Positions 16,945 through 27,100 of a stretch of 64,000 bases of DNA are shown one piece after another. The DNA is from an uncultured Collinsella sp. Lineage in GTDB: Bacteria; Actinomycetota; Coriobacteriia; Coriobacteriales; Coriobacteriaceae. Under the pieces are notes generated by a model. That model was not told where the DNA came from and searched no databases. It was given only the letters and a program-made list of their open reading frames with translations. A program made the translations under genes and the position numbers. The DNA is taken from assembly GCA_902478545.1 (NCBI GenBank), contig CABSLA010000001.1, positions 1 through 64,000 of the forward strand. Reading direction: 5' to 3'. The stretch's first letter is position 1. Every line of letters starts with the position of its first letter.

Positions 16945-17826
16945 CTACACCTTCTCGGGGACGTACTTGCCCAAGAGGCCGGCAGGCTTGACGAGCAGGA
17001 CGATGATCAGAACACCAAAGACGATGGAGTTGGCAAGGCTCGTGGAAATGTAAGCCTGTGCCATCGCCTCGATGATGCCGATGAGAATGCCACCGACAAA
17101 GGCACCGGGGATGGAGCCGATACCGCCGAAGACGGCGGCGTCGAAGGCCTTGATGCCAGGCATGGCGCCCGTGGTGGGTTGCAGGACCGGCGAGTAGGAG
17201 CACAGGAGCACACCGGCGATGGCGGCAAGGGCGGAGCCGATGGCAAACGTCATCGAGATGGTACGGTTGACGTTAATGCCCATGAGCTGAGCGGCGGCTT
17301 TGTCCTCGGACACGGCGCGCATGGCTTTGCCCATCTTGGTCTTACCTGTAAAGAACATCAGGCCGGCCATGATAACCAGGCAGGCGACGATGGTGACGAG
17401 CGAGACGGCGCTTACATTGAACTTGGCCAAGAACTCCGGCACCTGGAAGGTGACGAGCGAAGTGAAGTTCTTGGGCGTGGCGCCCCACAGAAGCTGCGCG
17501 GCGTTCTGCAGGAAGTAAGACACGCCGATGGCCGTGATCAGAACGGCCAGCGGGCCCGCCTGACGCAGCGGCTTGTATGCCAGACCCTCGATGAGAACAC
17601 CGAGAACGGTACAGACCACACAAGAGAGAATTACAGATGCCCAGCCCGGGAGGCCGAGATACGACGTGGCGCAGAACGAGACATAGGCACCGACCATGAT
17701 AACGTCGCCGTGAGCGAAGTTCAGCATCTTGGCGATGCCATAGACCATGGTGTAGCCCAACGCGATGATGGCGTAGACGCTGCCCATGGACAGGCCGTTG
17801 ACCAGGTATTGGATAAAGACCGTCAT
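16945..17826 (-). CDS. livH: Branched-chain amino acid ABC permease LivH
   Basis: Membrane subunit of the Liv importer, 293 residues with about eight hydrophobic helices. Conserved LivH segments are present: LSMGSVYAIIALGYTMVYG, LNFAHGDVIMVGAY and GKAMRAVSEDKAAAQLMGIN (the ATPase-contact loop). GGGGG before the ATG at 17826 (MTVFIQYLVNG) decides the start; the reading frame stays open further upstream but runs into the hairpin region between livK and livH. Confidence 0.93.
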   Translation of the reverse strand: MTVFIQYLVNGLSMGSVYAIIALGYTMVYGIAKMLNFAHGDVIMVGAYVSFCATSYLGLPGWASVILSCVVCTVLGVLIEGLAYKPLRQAGPLAVLITAIGVSYFLQNAAQLLWGATPKNFTSLVTFQVPEFLAKFNVSAVSLVTIVACLVIMAGLMFFTGKTKMGKAMRAVSEDKAAAQLMGINVNRTISMTFAIGSALAAIAGVLLCSYSPVLQPTTGAMPGIKAFDAAVFGGIGSIPGAFVGGILIGIIEAMAQAYISTSLANSIVFGVLIIVLLVKPAGLLGKYVPEKV

Positions 17827-17872
17827 GTTCCACATCCCCCTTTCGAATAGGTTTCCAGTTAATGTATGAAAC

Positions 17873-17934
17873 AGGGACGTTACACTGTCCCTAGATACCA
17901 AGCAAGCAGGGAAGGCCAAAACCTCCCCTGCTTG
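17873..17934 (-). promoter_or_regulatory. Tandem hairpins between livK and livH
   Basis: Two inverted repeats lie in the 139-base gap: AGGGAC/GTCCCT (17873-17892) and CAAGCAGGGAAGG/CCTCCCCTGCTTG (17903-17934, one mismatch). Neither is followed by a T run. Such hairpins commonly stabilise or partly terminate a transcript so that the binding protein is made in excess over the permeases. Confidence 0.55.
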
Positions 17935-17965
17935 GGATCAAAACCGCTCTATGTAAGGCGGCTTA

Positions 17966-19153
17966 TTAGGCCTGTACGTACTTGCCGTCGGTGATGACGT
18001 ACGCCGTGGGCTCCTTCTGGACCTGGCCCTTATCGTTCCAGGTGAGCTTGCCGGTCAGACCGTCAACGGTAATCTTGAGCATAGCCTTAGGCAGCTTCTC
18101 GGCGACCTCGGTCGGGTCGGCGTCGACACCAAGACCGGCCTCCTCGAGGGCCTCGGCCACCGCGTGCACGCCGTCGTAAGCGTCGGCGGCAAACTGGTCC
18201 GGAGTCTCGCCATACTTATCCTTGTAAGCGTTGACGAAGTCGGCGTTCTTCTCGTCGTCGGCGGAGAACGGGGTCATGAGCAGCAGACCCTCGGCAAGAG
18301 AGGTGTCGAAGCCCTCAACGCCCAGGATGCCGTCCATGCCGTCGCAGCCCATCATCTTGACGTCGTAGCCCATGTCCTTGGCGTTCTTGAGCAGGACGGA
18401 CGCCGGCGTGTAGTAGATCGGCGCAAAGATCATGGTAGCGCCGGCCTGCTTGGCCTTGGTGAGCTGGTTGGTAAAGCTCGTGGCGGAGTCGTCCTTAAAG
18501 GTCTCCTCGTCAACAATCTCGAGCTTGGATTTAGCGGCCTGAACCTTAAAGGAATCTGCGATGCCCGAAGAATAGGCGTCGCCGGAGTTATAGAACAGCA
18601 CGAACTTCTCGTCCGCATACTTCTGCGCCAGGAACTTGGCAGCGTTGACGCCCTGGTTGGGATCGGTAAAGCAAACCTGGAAGACGCAATCCTTGCCCTT
18701 GGTGACGTCCTCGGAGGACGCGGACGGAGTGATCATGAACGTCTCGGGGTCGCTACCGCACTCGGCGGCAACGGCAACCGACGCACCCGTGGTGGTCGGG
18801 CCGACGAGGGCCTGCATGCCCCAGTCGAGCAGGGTGTTAAAGGCGTTGACGGCCTTCTCGCCGTCGGCCTGGTCATCCTCGGCCTTGCTGGCAAGCGGCA
18901 GCTCCTTGGTCGAGAAATCCTTGCAGCCAAGCTCGACACCCTGGGTAACGGACTTGCCGTAGGACGCGTTGGCGCCGGTCAGCGGGCCGATGGTGCCGAT
19001 CTTAAACGAAGCGTCGCCCGAAGCGGAACCGCTGTCGCCGCCGTTGGAGGAGCAGCCAGCTAGAATAGACATCGCCCCCAGACCTGCTGCGCTCGCGATA
19101 ACGCTCCTGCGATTCATAACAGGGTTCAATGACTTACCGGTGAGGCTCGACAT
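17966..19153 (-). CDS. livK: Branched-chain amino acid ABC substrate-binding lipoprotein
   Basis: Periplasmic-binding-protein type I component that captures the amino acid outside the membrane. The 395 residues begin with a twin-Arg-like MNRRSVIASAAG stretch and a lipobox ILAGCSS (Cys about 34), then a Ser/Gly-rich linker and the ligand-binding fold (FKIGTIGPLTGANASYGK, GPTTTGASVAVAA). It is lipid-anchored in this Gram-positive setting. AGAGGAGAG precedes the ATG. First gene of the liv operon; the AT-rich 19230-19380 stretch upstream is the likely promoter area. Ligand among Leu/Ile/Val or other amino acids cannot be told. Confidence 0.93.
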   Translation of the reverse strand: MSSLTGKSLNPVMNRRSVIASAAGLGAMSILAGCSSNGGDSGSASGDASFKIGTIGPLTGANASYGKSVTQGVELGCKDFSTKELPLASKAEDDQADGEKAVNAFNTLLDWGMQALVGPTTTGASVAVAAECGSDPETFMITPSASSEDVTKGKDCVFQVCFTDPNQGVNAAKFLAQKYADEKFVLFYNSGDAYSSGIADSFKVQAAKSKLEIVDEETFKDDSATSFTNQLTKAKQAGATMIFAPIYYTPASVLLKNAKDMGYDVKMMGCDGMDGILGVEGFDTSLAEGLLLMTPFSADDEKNADFVNAYKDKYGETPDQFAADAYDGVHAVAEALEEAGLGVDADPTEVAEKLPKAMLKITVDGLTGKLTWNDKGQVQKEPTAYVITDGKYVQA

Positions 19154-19424
19154 GCGGCTCTCCTCTCAAATCTCGTCGGGTTTCGGTTACCCAACAGGCC
19201 ATCCTTCGCCGTGTTCGGCGTTCGCAAAATAGTAGACGCTTTAGTTGAGAAAAGTGGCGATTATTTCAACTTTTCTTTTGTTTTGTCCGTTTATCCATAA
19301 TTATGCGTATTTCTATTGGTTTATGCAGTTTAGCCACTTTATTGTGTGAAAGTAATGTTTCCATTCTGTTACAAGCGTCCTTGCCCTGAATAAAACGACC
19401 CCACCGGTCTCGTTGTATATGCAC

Positions 19425-19620
19425 TTAGGCGGCGATGTACTTGCCGTCCTGGATTACATAGGCTGTCCATGCCGTCGGCACCCATTAGTGTCATGTCGTA
19501 GCTCATGTCCTTGGCGTTCTTGAGCAAAACGGACGCTGGGGTGAAATAGATCGGGGCAAAAATAAGCGTGGCTCCGACAAGGAAACTCCTGCGGTTAAGT
19601 ACGTTGTTGATGCTAAGCAT
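19425..19620 (-). pseudogene. Decayed second livK-type binding protein
   Basis: The 5' end is intact: a good GGAGGG-type ribosome site and MLSINNVLNRRSFLVG, a signal-peptide start like that of livK. It then jumps into GATLIFAPIYFTPASVLL...KNAKDMSYDMTLMG-DGMD, which matches the middle of livK (GATMIFAPIYYTPASVLL, KDMGYDVKMMG), then jumps again, in another frame, to AYVIQDGKYIAA-stop, matching the livK C-terminus AYVITDGKYVQA. Thus a paralog with two large internal deletions and a frameshift. No function expected. Confidence 0.9.
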
Positions 19621-19870
19621 GGTGCCCCCCTCTTCGCTGGCCGCGGTGCGGCCGTCTTGCGGTACAGGGCAAACCTTATGGTGCAAACGTTGACAGTTTG
19701 TTACGGAAGTTCGTTTGTAGCGAGCATGTTTCCAATGTTTCCGCAGCGTTTCGGGGGTGCCGTTTTGTGCGACTCCTGTTGCCTGGCGAGCACGCGCCCT
19801 CGGTTCACGCTAGAATGCACTCAACCTTTAAGCGGTTAATCCATCCATAAGATGCACGAAGGAGCTATCT

Positions 19871-21214
19871 ATGAGCGAACCCCTGCGCACCGTGAACGTC
19901 GGCCTCATCGGTCTGGGAACCGTCGGCGGCGGCGTGGCCCGTCTGATCAAGAGCCACCACGATGAGTACCTGGCAGCCTACGGCATCGACCTTAAGCTGA
20001 CCCGCGCCTGCGCGCTTGCCTGGGAGCAGGCCGAGGCAGCCGGTATTGAGCGTGAGGCCTTTACGAGCGACTGGCACGATGTCGTCACCGACCCCGCCGT
20101 CGACATCGTCGTCGAGCTCATCGGCGGCGAGCACCCCGCGACCGAAATCTTCACCACCGCCTTCGAGAACGGCAAGCACGTCGTCTCTGCCAACAAGGCC
20201 CTGCTGGGCCGTCATGTCGAGACGCTCGCCGAGAAGGCGCGCGCGTGCGGCGTGCAGATTAAGTGCGAGGCCAGCTGCGGCGGTGGCATCCCCATCGTGA
20301 GCACGCTTGAGCACGACCTAGTGGGCAACAAGATCCTGACCATCGCCGGCATCCTTAACGGCACCACCAACTACATCCTGTCGCGCATGGACGCCGAGAG
20401 CGCCGATTACGCTGACGTGCTCGCCGACGCCCAGGCAAAGGGCTATGCCGAGGCCGACCCGTCCGCCGACGTCGACGGCTTCGACGCCGCCAGCAAGACG
20501 GCAATCCTCGCCTCCATCGGCTTTGGCACCCGCGTGACCACCGACGATGTCTACCAGCAGGGTATCCGTGCCATCGGCGCCGAGGACATCGCCCAGGCCC
20601 GCGAGCTCGGCTACACCATTAAGCTGCTCGGCATCGCCCGCAATACCGACGCCGGCGTCGACGTCCGTGTGCATCCCACGCTGATCCCCGCCGACCACAT
20701 GCTTGCCAAGGTCAACGGCGCCATGAACGCTGTCTACGTGGTAGGCGACGCCGTGGGCGAGACCATGTTCTACGGTGCCGGCGCAGGCTCTTTCCCCACC
20801 GCGAGCGCCGTCGTGGGCGACATCCTGTCGCTCTCCGAGCAGATCAGCCGCGGCGTGGCTCCGCTGCCCGAGATTGAGCCCTATGGCCACAACCTCGCCT
20901 TTAAGCCCATGGACGAGCTCCAGACCAAGTACTATGTACGCCTGAAGGTCGCCGACCGCGTGGGTGCCCTGTCCGAGACGGTCGATATCTTTGCCAAGCA
21001 CAACATCTCGATCTCGCTCATCAACCAGGTCGAGGACGGCAAGTCGGGCGTCAGCGATGCCTGCTCGGTCATCTTCCTAACGCACCGCGCGCTCGAGAAG
21101 GACGTCCAGGCTGCCGCCGCCGAGCTTGCCAGCGTCGACTGCGTGGCCGAGGTCGCCAACGTCCTGCGCATCGAGGACGTCGAGGCCTGGACAGAAGGCG
21201 TCATGGCGAACTAG
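19871..21214 (+). CDS. hom: Homoserine dehydrogenase
   Basis: NAD(P)H-dependent reduction of aspartate semialdehyde to homoserine, the branch step to threonine and methionine. The 447 residues show the Rossmann start VGLIGLGTVGGGVARL, the NKALLGRH and CEASCGGGIPIVSTLEHDL segments, catalytic-region GTTNYILSRM and EADPSADVDGFDAASK, and a C-terminal ACT domain (RVGALSETVDIFAKHNISI) that commonly gives threonine feedback. AAGGAG precedes the ATG. A TAGAAT -10-like box lies about 50 bases upstream. Monocistronic, with its own terminator. Confidence 0.96.
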   Translation: MSEPLRTVNVGLIGLGTVGGGVARLIKSHHDEYLAAYGIDLKLTRACALAWEQAEAAGIEREAFTSDWHDVVTDPAVDIVVELIGGEHPATEIFTTAFENGKHVVSANKALLGRHVETLAEKARACGVQIKCEASCGGGIPIVSTLEHDLVGNKILTIAGILNGTTNYILSRMDAESADYADVLADAQAKGYAEADPSADVDGFDAASKTAILASIGFGTRVTTDDVYQQGIRAIGAEDIAQARELGYTIKLLGIARNTDAGVDVRVHPTLIPADHMLAKVNGAMNAVYVVGDAVGETMFYGAGAGSFPTASAVVGDILSLSEQISRGVAPLPEIEPYGHNLAFKPMDELQTKYYVRLKVADRVGALSETVDIFAKHNISISLINQVEDGKSGVSDACSVIFLTHRALEKDVQAAAAELASVDCVAEVANVLRIEDVEAWTEGVMAN

Positions 21215-21245
21215 CCCAACGCTCGCCTAGCAATACGCGCCTTGA

Positions 21246-21279
21246 GGGCTCCCGTCCGATGTGGGACGGGAGCCCTTTT
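21246..21279 (+). terminator. Terminator of hom
   Basis: GGGCTCCCGTCC and GGACGGGAGCCC form a perfect 12-bp stem followed by TTTT, 30 bases after the hom stop. Confidence 0.9.
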
Positions 21280-21428
21280 GTCACCTGCCCTAAGCACAAC
21301 GGCAGAGCATATTTGCGCGAGCCGCTCATCGGTAACGCGGACTACCGTTCACCGATATGCAAACGCGGCCGATTCCGGCTACCGCTACGCTGTGCTGCGA
21401 ATGTCCGCCCGCGAAGAGAGGAAGCACC

Positions 21429-22178
21429 ATGTTGCTCGAGGGCAAGAAAGCAATCGTCACCGGAGGCACGCGCGGCATCGGCTATGCCATCGCCTGCCGT
21501 TTTATCGAGGAAGGCGCTGCCGTCACCGTCTTTGGCTCGCGCCAGGAGACTGCCGACGCGGCCGTTGAGAAGCTGACAGCCGCCTATCCCGACGCAAAGG
21601 TCTGGGGCCGCTCCTGCGACCTCACCTCGCTCGAAGCCGTGACCGAGGCCTTTACCCAGGCCGCAGCCGACATGGGCGGCTTGGATACAGTCGTCAACAA
21701 TGCCGGCATCTCCCAGCGCTCGCCCCTTTTGGACTACACGGCCGAGGAGTTCGCCAACGTTATGGACCTCAACGTCGTCGCCGTCTTTAATGGTCACCAG
21801 GCAGCCGCCAAGATCATGACCGAGGCAGGTCATGGCGGCACCATCACCACCACGAGTTCGATGGTCGCCAAGTACGGTCAGCCCTCCGGCGTTGGCTATC
21901 CCACGTCCAAGTTTGCCGTCAACGGTATGGTCCAGTCGCTCTCGCGCGAGCTCGCCCCCATGGGCATTCGCGTCAATGCCGTCGCACCCGGCGTGACCAA
22001 GACCGATATGGTCGCCAACCTGCCCGAAGAGGTCATCAAGCCCATCATCGCCACCATTCCGCTGGGTCGCATGGGCGAGCCCGAGGACGTCGCCAACGCC
22101 TTCGTTTTCCTAGCGAGCGACATGTCCTCCTATGTCACGGGCGCCGTGCTCCCCGTCGACGGAGCCGCCCGCTCCTAA
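21429..22178 (+). CDS. SDR family oxidoreductase (FabG-like)
   Basis: Short-chain dehydrogenase/reductase of 249 residues. Cofactor motif TGGTRGIG (about 11-18), NNAG (about 87) and the catalytic Ser ... YPTSK set (about 140-160) are intact. The overall pattern is FabG-like (3-oxoacyl-ACP reductase), but no fatty-acid synthesis gene is nearby and many paralogs act on other carbonyls, including steroids, so the substrate is open. Start at 21429 is fixed by GAGAGGAAG and by the canonical MLLEGKKAIVTGG N-terminus. Confidence 0.85.
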   Translation: MLLEGKKAIVTGGTRGIGYAIACRFIEEGAAVTVFGSRQETADAAVEKLTAAYPDAKVWGRSCDLTSLEAVTEAFTQAAADMGGLDTVVNNAGISQRSPLLDYTAEEFANVMDLNVVAVFNGHQAAAKIMTEAGHGGTITTTSSMVAKYGQPSGVGYPTSKFAVNGMVQSLSRELAPMGIRVNAVAPGVTKTDMVANLPEEVIKPIIATIPLGRMGEPEDVANAFVFLASDMSSYVTGAVLPVDGAARS

Positions 22179-22220
22179 AGGTCGCAAGCCACGACTTCGA
22201 ACCTCAACGAGGCCCAACGC

Positions 22221-22266
22221 AAAAGGCGCGCTGTCTGCGTCAACCGCAGGCAGCGCGCCTTGTTCT
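22221..22266. terminator. Hairpin after the SDR gene
   Basis: AAGGCGCGCTGTCTGCG and CGCAGGCAGCGCGCCTT pair over 17 bases with one G-T wobble; AAAA on the left and TTGTTCT on the right suggest a bidirectional terminator between convergent genes. Confidence 0.7.
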
Positions 22267-22274
22267 GCTTGCAG

Positions 22275-22322
22275 GGGAAGCTGCGTCCCGGTATTTCAGC
22301 TCAGAACGGGGCGCAGCTTCCC
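22275..22322. repeat. Second inverted repeat in the same gap
   Basis: GGGAAGCTGCGTCCCG and CGGGGCGCAGCTTCCC (one mismatch) flank a 16-base loop. It sits just past the previous hairpin, before the end of the antiporter gene, and lacks a clear T run. Confidence 0.6.
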
Positions 22323-22396
22323 TCAGGGCTTTCTTTCGGAAACTATGTCCCACTCTGGACGCGGATTCTGGGATGCATTTTCCGCGACGGCGTTGG

Positions 22397-23959
22397 CTAC
22401 CTGCCGTCGTCGTCCTGGGCTTCATCGCGCGCATAGAGCTCCAGCATGCGGCGGCGGTATTCGCGCACGGCGAGCTTGGCGCGCTCCAGGCGGCGGCGTT
22501 CGAGCGGGGTGAGCTTGCCGGGGTCGATCTCGTCGCCGTAAGTCTTATCGGCAAGCAGGTGCGCCGCGTCCACGATGCGGGCATCGATGTGGTCGCTCGC
22601 TGCCTCGGCGGAAAAACGCTCGGCAATCGTATCGAGCGTAGGCAGGCCCTCGAATACGCGACCATGGCCATGCGAAGTCAGCAGCTCATGCTCGCGCGCG
22701 AGCAAGCTCGCTAGGTCGTGATGGGCGCGCAGGATGTCGAGCGCATCGGATGGATGCTCGGCAACCTCTGCCACGGCGGCGACCGGCGCAGCATCCACCA
22801 CGCGGTAGAAGAGCTGTGCGAGCAGCGGCATCAAGAACACCGTGATGGCGCCGGCGGCAACCATAACCGACGCGATGTCTTGCGACAGCGCGCCCGCGTT
22901 GACGGCAACGCTCGTAACGGCAACGATGATCGGTAGCGCCGTGGTGCAGTACAGGGCCACGGTAATGCGACCATACGCCGACACATCGCGCGTCGCAGGA
23001 CAAATACTCATAGAGATGAGAATGGGCACGGCGCGAATGATCAGCAACGCCACGATAAAGCCTGCGAGCAGCCCGGGGCGCGACGCCACGGCCGTCAGGT
23101 CGATCTTTGCGCCCGATACAGTAAAGAACACCGGAATCAAAAAGCCGTAGGCCAGGCCGTCGAGCTTGGTCTCGAGCGTATGGTTGCCCTCGGGGATGAT
23201 GTAGCGCAAGACAAAGCCGGCGGCAAAAGAACCCAACACGATGTCGAGATCAAAGACGGCCGAGAACGCCACGAGTGTGACCAGGATGAGCACCGTCAGG
23301 CGCACGAAGGTCTGCGACGTGGTATCGGCGCGTTCCTCGACAAACGCAAAGAAGCGGCTGCCGACGCGCTTGGAGCGGCTTGGGACCACGGCCAGCAACA
23401 CGCAAACCACCGCAAACAAGCCAAGGATTACGAGCGTTTGGATGCCAGTGCGGGCAGACAGCAGCACCGACATGGCAAGCACAGGGCCGAGCTCGCCCCA
23501 GGTGCCATACGCGAGAATCGAGTCGCCCACACGCGTGCCAGTGAGCGAGCGCTCACGCATGATGGGCACGAGCGTGCCGAGCGCCGTCGAAGTGAGGGCA
23601 AGCGTCACGGCGATACCGTCGAAATGACTGACTGAGAACCACGGGGTAAAGCGCACGGCAAGCCAGGCGATACCAAACGTGACGACCCACGTCGCCAAGC
23701 CGTAGCGCCCCTCGACGCCCGTGATGCTCTTGGGGTCGATCTCAAAGCCGGCAAGCAGGAACAAAAAGGCCAGGCCGAGCTCGGACACGAGCGCGACCTC
23801 GGCATCTACATGGATAATGTCGAGCATATGGGGTCCCAGCACCGCGCCAAACACGAGCAAAAAGACCGTCTCGGGAACGGGTTTCCCGGGAATCGCCGAG
23901 GCGATAAAAGGACTCGCAAAGGCCACGAGTGCGATGATGGCGAGCGAAACGAATGCCAT
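22397..23959 (-). CDS. CPA2-type cation:proton antiporter
   Basis: Membrane protein of 520 residues: an N-terminal transport domain of about 12 hydrophobic segments (residues 1-385) of the Na/H exchanger fold and a charged C-terminal tail of about 130 residues with no recognised TrkA-N motif. LLAGFEIDPKSI, LTSTALGTLVPIM and SFAAGFVLRYIIPEG are typical of monovalent cation:proton antiporter-2 proteins. It probably exchanges Na+ or K+ for protons and helps pH or salt balance. AGAAAGG precedes the ATG. Convergent with the SDR gene, divergent from purL. Confidence 0.88.
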   Translation of the reverse strand: MAFVSLAIIALVAFASPFIASAIPGKPVPETVFLLVFGAVLGPHMLDIIHVDAEVALVSELGLAFLFLLAGFEIDPKSITGVEGRYGLATWVVTFGIAWLAVRFTPWFSVSHFDGIAVTLALTSTALGTLVPIMRERSLTGTRVGDSILAYGTWGELGPVLAMSVLLSARTGIQTLVILGLFAVVCVLLAVVPSRSKRVGSRFFAFVEERADTTSQTFVRLTVLILVTLVAFSAVFDLDIVLGSFAAGFVLRYIIPEGNHTLETKLDGLAYGFLIPVFFTVSGAKIDLTAVASRPGLLAGFIVALLIIRAVPILISMSICPATRDVSAYGRITVALYCTTALPIIVAVTSVAVNAGALSQDIASVMVAAGAITVFLMPLLAQLFYRVVDAAPVAAVAEVAEHPSDALDILRAHHDLASLLAREHELLTSHGHGRVFEGLPTLDTIAERFSAEAASDHIDARIVDAAHLLADKTYGDEIDPGKLTPLERRRLERAKLAVREYRRRMLELYARDEAQDDDGR

Positions 23960-24028
23960 GTGATGCCTTTCTCTTGTTTGCGCTTCACTGTAGCACCCTC
24001 GCCGTCCTCAACGCGCCGCGAGCTGTCG

Positions 24029-24089
24029 TATCATAGTGAGGTTTACAAACATGTGGCTCAAGGCGACCGCGAGGCTTGCCCCGTAAACC
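24029..24089 (+). promoter_or_regulatory. purL -10 box and structured leader
   Basis: TATCAT at 24029-24034 is a fair -10. Starting at the expected transcript start, GGTTTAC (24040-24046) pairs perfectly with GTAAACC (24083-24089), enclosing a CAAG/CTTG helix. The element lies about 55 bases before the purL ATG. It does not match the purine riboswitch core I know, so the ligand, if any, is unknown. Confidence 0.4.
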
Positions 24090-24143
24090 GACCGCTGCCG
24101 CATACCGTACCGTACGCCCAACCGATCAGGAAGGCAGGAACCA

Positions 24144-27100
24144 ATGGTCTCTCGTATCTACGTGGAGAAGAAACCCGGGTTCGACGTCGAGGCTCAGCAG
24201 CTCAAGGGCGAGCTGACCGAAATTCTCGGCATCAAGGGCATCGAGGCCCTGAGGATCATCAACCGCTACGACGTCGAGGGCATCGACGAGGAGCTTTTCC
24301 GCTCCTGCGTGCCGACCGTCTTTAGCGAGCCCCAGGTCGATGTGACCTACGACGAGCTCCCCGCAAGCGATGGCGCCGTCTTTGCCGTCGAATTCCTGCC
24401 TGGCCAGTTTGACCAGCGCGCCGACTCCGCCAGCGAGTGCGTGCAGCTCATCAGCCAGGGCGAGCGCCCCGCCGTGCGCTCCGCCAAGGTCTATATGATC
24501 TCGGGCACTCTGGACGAAGCCGCCATCGAGGCCATCAAGCACTACGTGGTGAACCCCGTCGAAGCACGCATCGCCTCGCTCGACCTGCCCGAGACGCTGT
24601 ACATGGAGACCCCCGAGCCCCAGCCCGTCGAGGTGCTCGACGGCTTCCGCGAGCTCGACGAGGCCGGCCTTGCCGCCTTTATCGCCGATCGCGGCCTTGC
24701 CATGGACGAGGCGGACATCGCCTTCTGCCAGCAGTACTTCCGCGATGAGGACCGCGACCCCACCATCACCGAGATCCGCGTGATCGACACCTATTGGTCC
24801 GACCACTGCCGTCACACCACCTTCGGCACCGCCCTGGATGACGTGACGATCGACGACGCCGTGGTGCAGCAGGCCTTCGACCGCTACATGGAGATGCGCC
24901 ATGAGCTCGGTCGCGACGCCAAGCCCGTCTGCCTCATGGACATGGGCACCATCGGCGCCAAGTACCTCAAGAAGACCGGCGTCATGACCGATGTCGATGA
25001 GTCCGAGGAGATCAACGCCTGCACCGTCAAGGTAAAGGTCGATGTCGATGGCGAGGACCAAGACTGGCTGTTCCTCTTTAAGAACGAGACCCATAACCAC
25101 CCGGCCGAGATCGAGCCCTTCGGCGGTGCCGCCACCTGCGTGGGCGGCGCCATCCGCGACCCGCTCTCGGGCCGCAGCTATGTGTATCAGGCCATGCGCG
25201 TCACCGGCGCCGGCGACCCCACCGTCCCGGTTTCCGAGACGCTCGAGGGCAAGCTGCCGCAGCGCAAGCTCGTGACCACTGCCGCCGCCGGCTACTCCAG
25301 CTACGGCAACCAGATCGGCCTTGCCACCGGTCAGGTCAACGAACTCTATCACCCCGGTTACGTGGCCAAGCGCATGGAGGTTGGCGCCGTCGTGGGCGCT
25401 ACCCCGGCAAACCACGTTCGTCGCGAGTGCCCCGCCCCCACCGACAAGATCATCCTGCTGGGCGGCCGCACCGGCCGTGATGGCATCGGTGGCGCCACCG
25501 GCTCCTCCAAGACCCAGAACACCGAGTCCATCGAGACCTCGGGTGCCGAGGTCCAGAAGGGCAACGCCCCGGTCGAGCGCAAGCTGCAGCGCCTGTTCCG
25601 CCGCGGCGATGCCTGCCGTCTGATCAAGCGCTGCAACGACTTTGGCGCCGGCGGTGTCTCGGTCGCCGTGGGCGAGCTTGCCGACGGCCTGTATGTCGAC
25701 CTTGATACCGTGACCAAGAAGTACGACGGCCTGGACGGCACCGAGCTCGCTATCTCCGAGTCCCAGGAGCGCATGGCTTGCGCCGTCGCCGACGGTGACG
25801 TCGAGGAGTTCATGGGCTACGCCGCCGAGGAAAACCTGGAGGCTACCGTTATCGCCGAGGTTACCGCCGAGCCGCGCATGCGCATGGCCTGGAACGGCGT
25901 CGCCATCGTCGACCTGTCCCGCGAGTTCCTCAACTCCAACGGCGCACCCAAGCACCAGGTCGCCCACGTGTGCGCCCGCAGCGTGTGGCAGCCCAGCTGG
26001 GCCGGCACCACGCTCACCGAGCGCATGACCTCGCTTGTCACCGACCTCAACGTCGCTTCCAACAAGGGCCTTTCCGAGCGCTTCGACTCCACCATCGGCG
26101 CCGCGACCGTGCTCATGCCCTTTGGCGGCAAGACGCAGCTCACCCCGAGCTCGGCCATGGTCGCCAAGTTCCCCGTGGACGGCGAGACCACCACGGCGAG
26201 TGCCATGGCATGGGGCTTCAACCCCTATCTGATGGAGGCCGACCAGTTTGCGGGCGCCTACCTGTCCGTGGTCGAGTCCATCGCCAAGCTCGTTGCCGCC
26301 GGCTTTGAGCACAAGCGCGCCTACCTCTCCTTCCAGGAGTACTTCGAGCGCCTGCGCACCGAGGCCGAGCGTTGGGGCAAGCCCATGGCTGCCGTCCTGG
26401 GTGCCCTCATGGCCCAGGTCGACCTGGGTGCCGGCGCCATCGGCGGCAAGGACTCCATGAGCGGTTCGTTTGAGGACGAGGCCGGCGAGCTCAACGTTCC
26501 GCCGACCCTGATCAGCTTCGCCGTCGCCGTGGGCAGGGCCGCCCGTGCCGTCTCGCCCGAATTCAAGGGCCTCACGCACCGCGTCGTCCGCATCGCCCCC
26601 GCCACCTATGGCGAGGACTACCGTCCCGACGCTCAGCAGCTGCTCGCCGCGTTTGACACCGTCGAGGCGCTCACCGCCACCGGCGACGCCCTGGCCGTCT
26701 CCACGCCCGGCTACGGCTGCGGCGCCGAGAGCCTCTTTAAGATGTGCGTCGGCAACCAGATCGGTTTCGAGCTTGCCGAGGATGTGGACGTGGAGAGCCT
26801 CTTCACCCCGCTCTACGGCAGCTTTATCGTCGAGCTCGCCGAGGATGCCGAGCTGCCCGAGGTCGCCGACGGCGTTGTCGTCGAGCCCCTGGGCACCACC
26901 GTCGAGGGCTATGTCATCGATACCGGCTCCGAGGTCATCGAGCTCTCCGAGCTCCAGGAGGCCTGGGAGAGCGGCATCGAGGGCGTCTTTGCCTACCGCA
27001 GCGCCGGCGAGACCGCCGAGGTCGAGACCATCGACTTCCGCGCCAAGGATATCCACGTGTACGGCGGCGCCAAGATCGCCCGCCCGCGCGTGATCATCCC

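Noticed and set aside
15763..17850. 695-codon frame opposite livG, livM and livH
   Set aside because: His/Asp/Gly-rich product typical of antisense frames; the liv genes fully explain the region.
24040..24089. Purine riboswitch for purL
   Set aside because: The conserved core of the known purine aptamer is not found; only an unassigned stem is supported.
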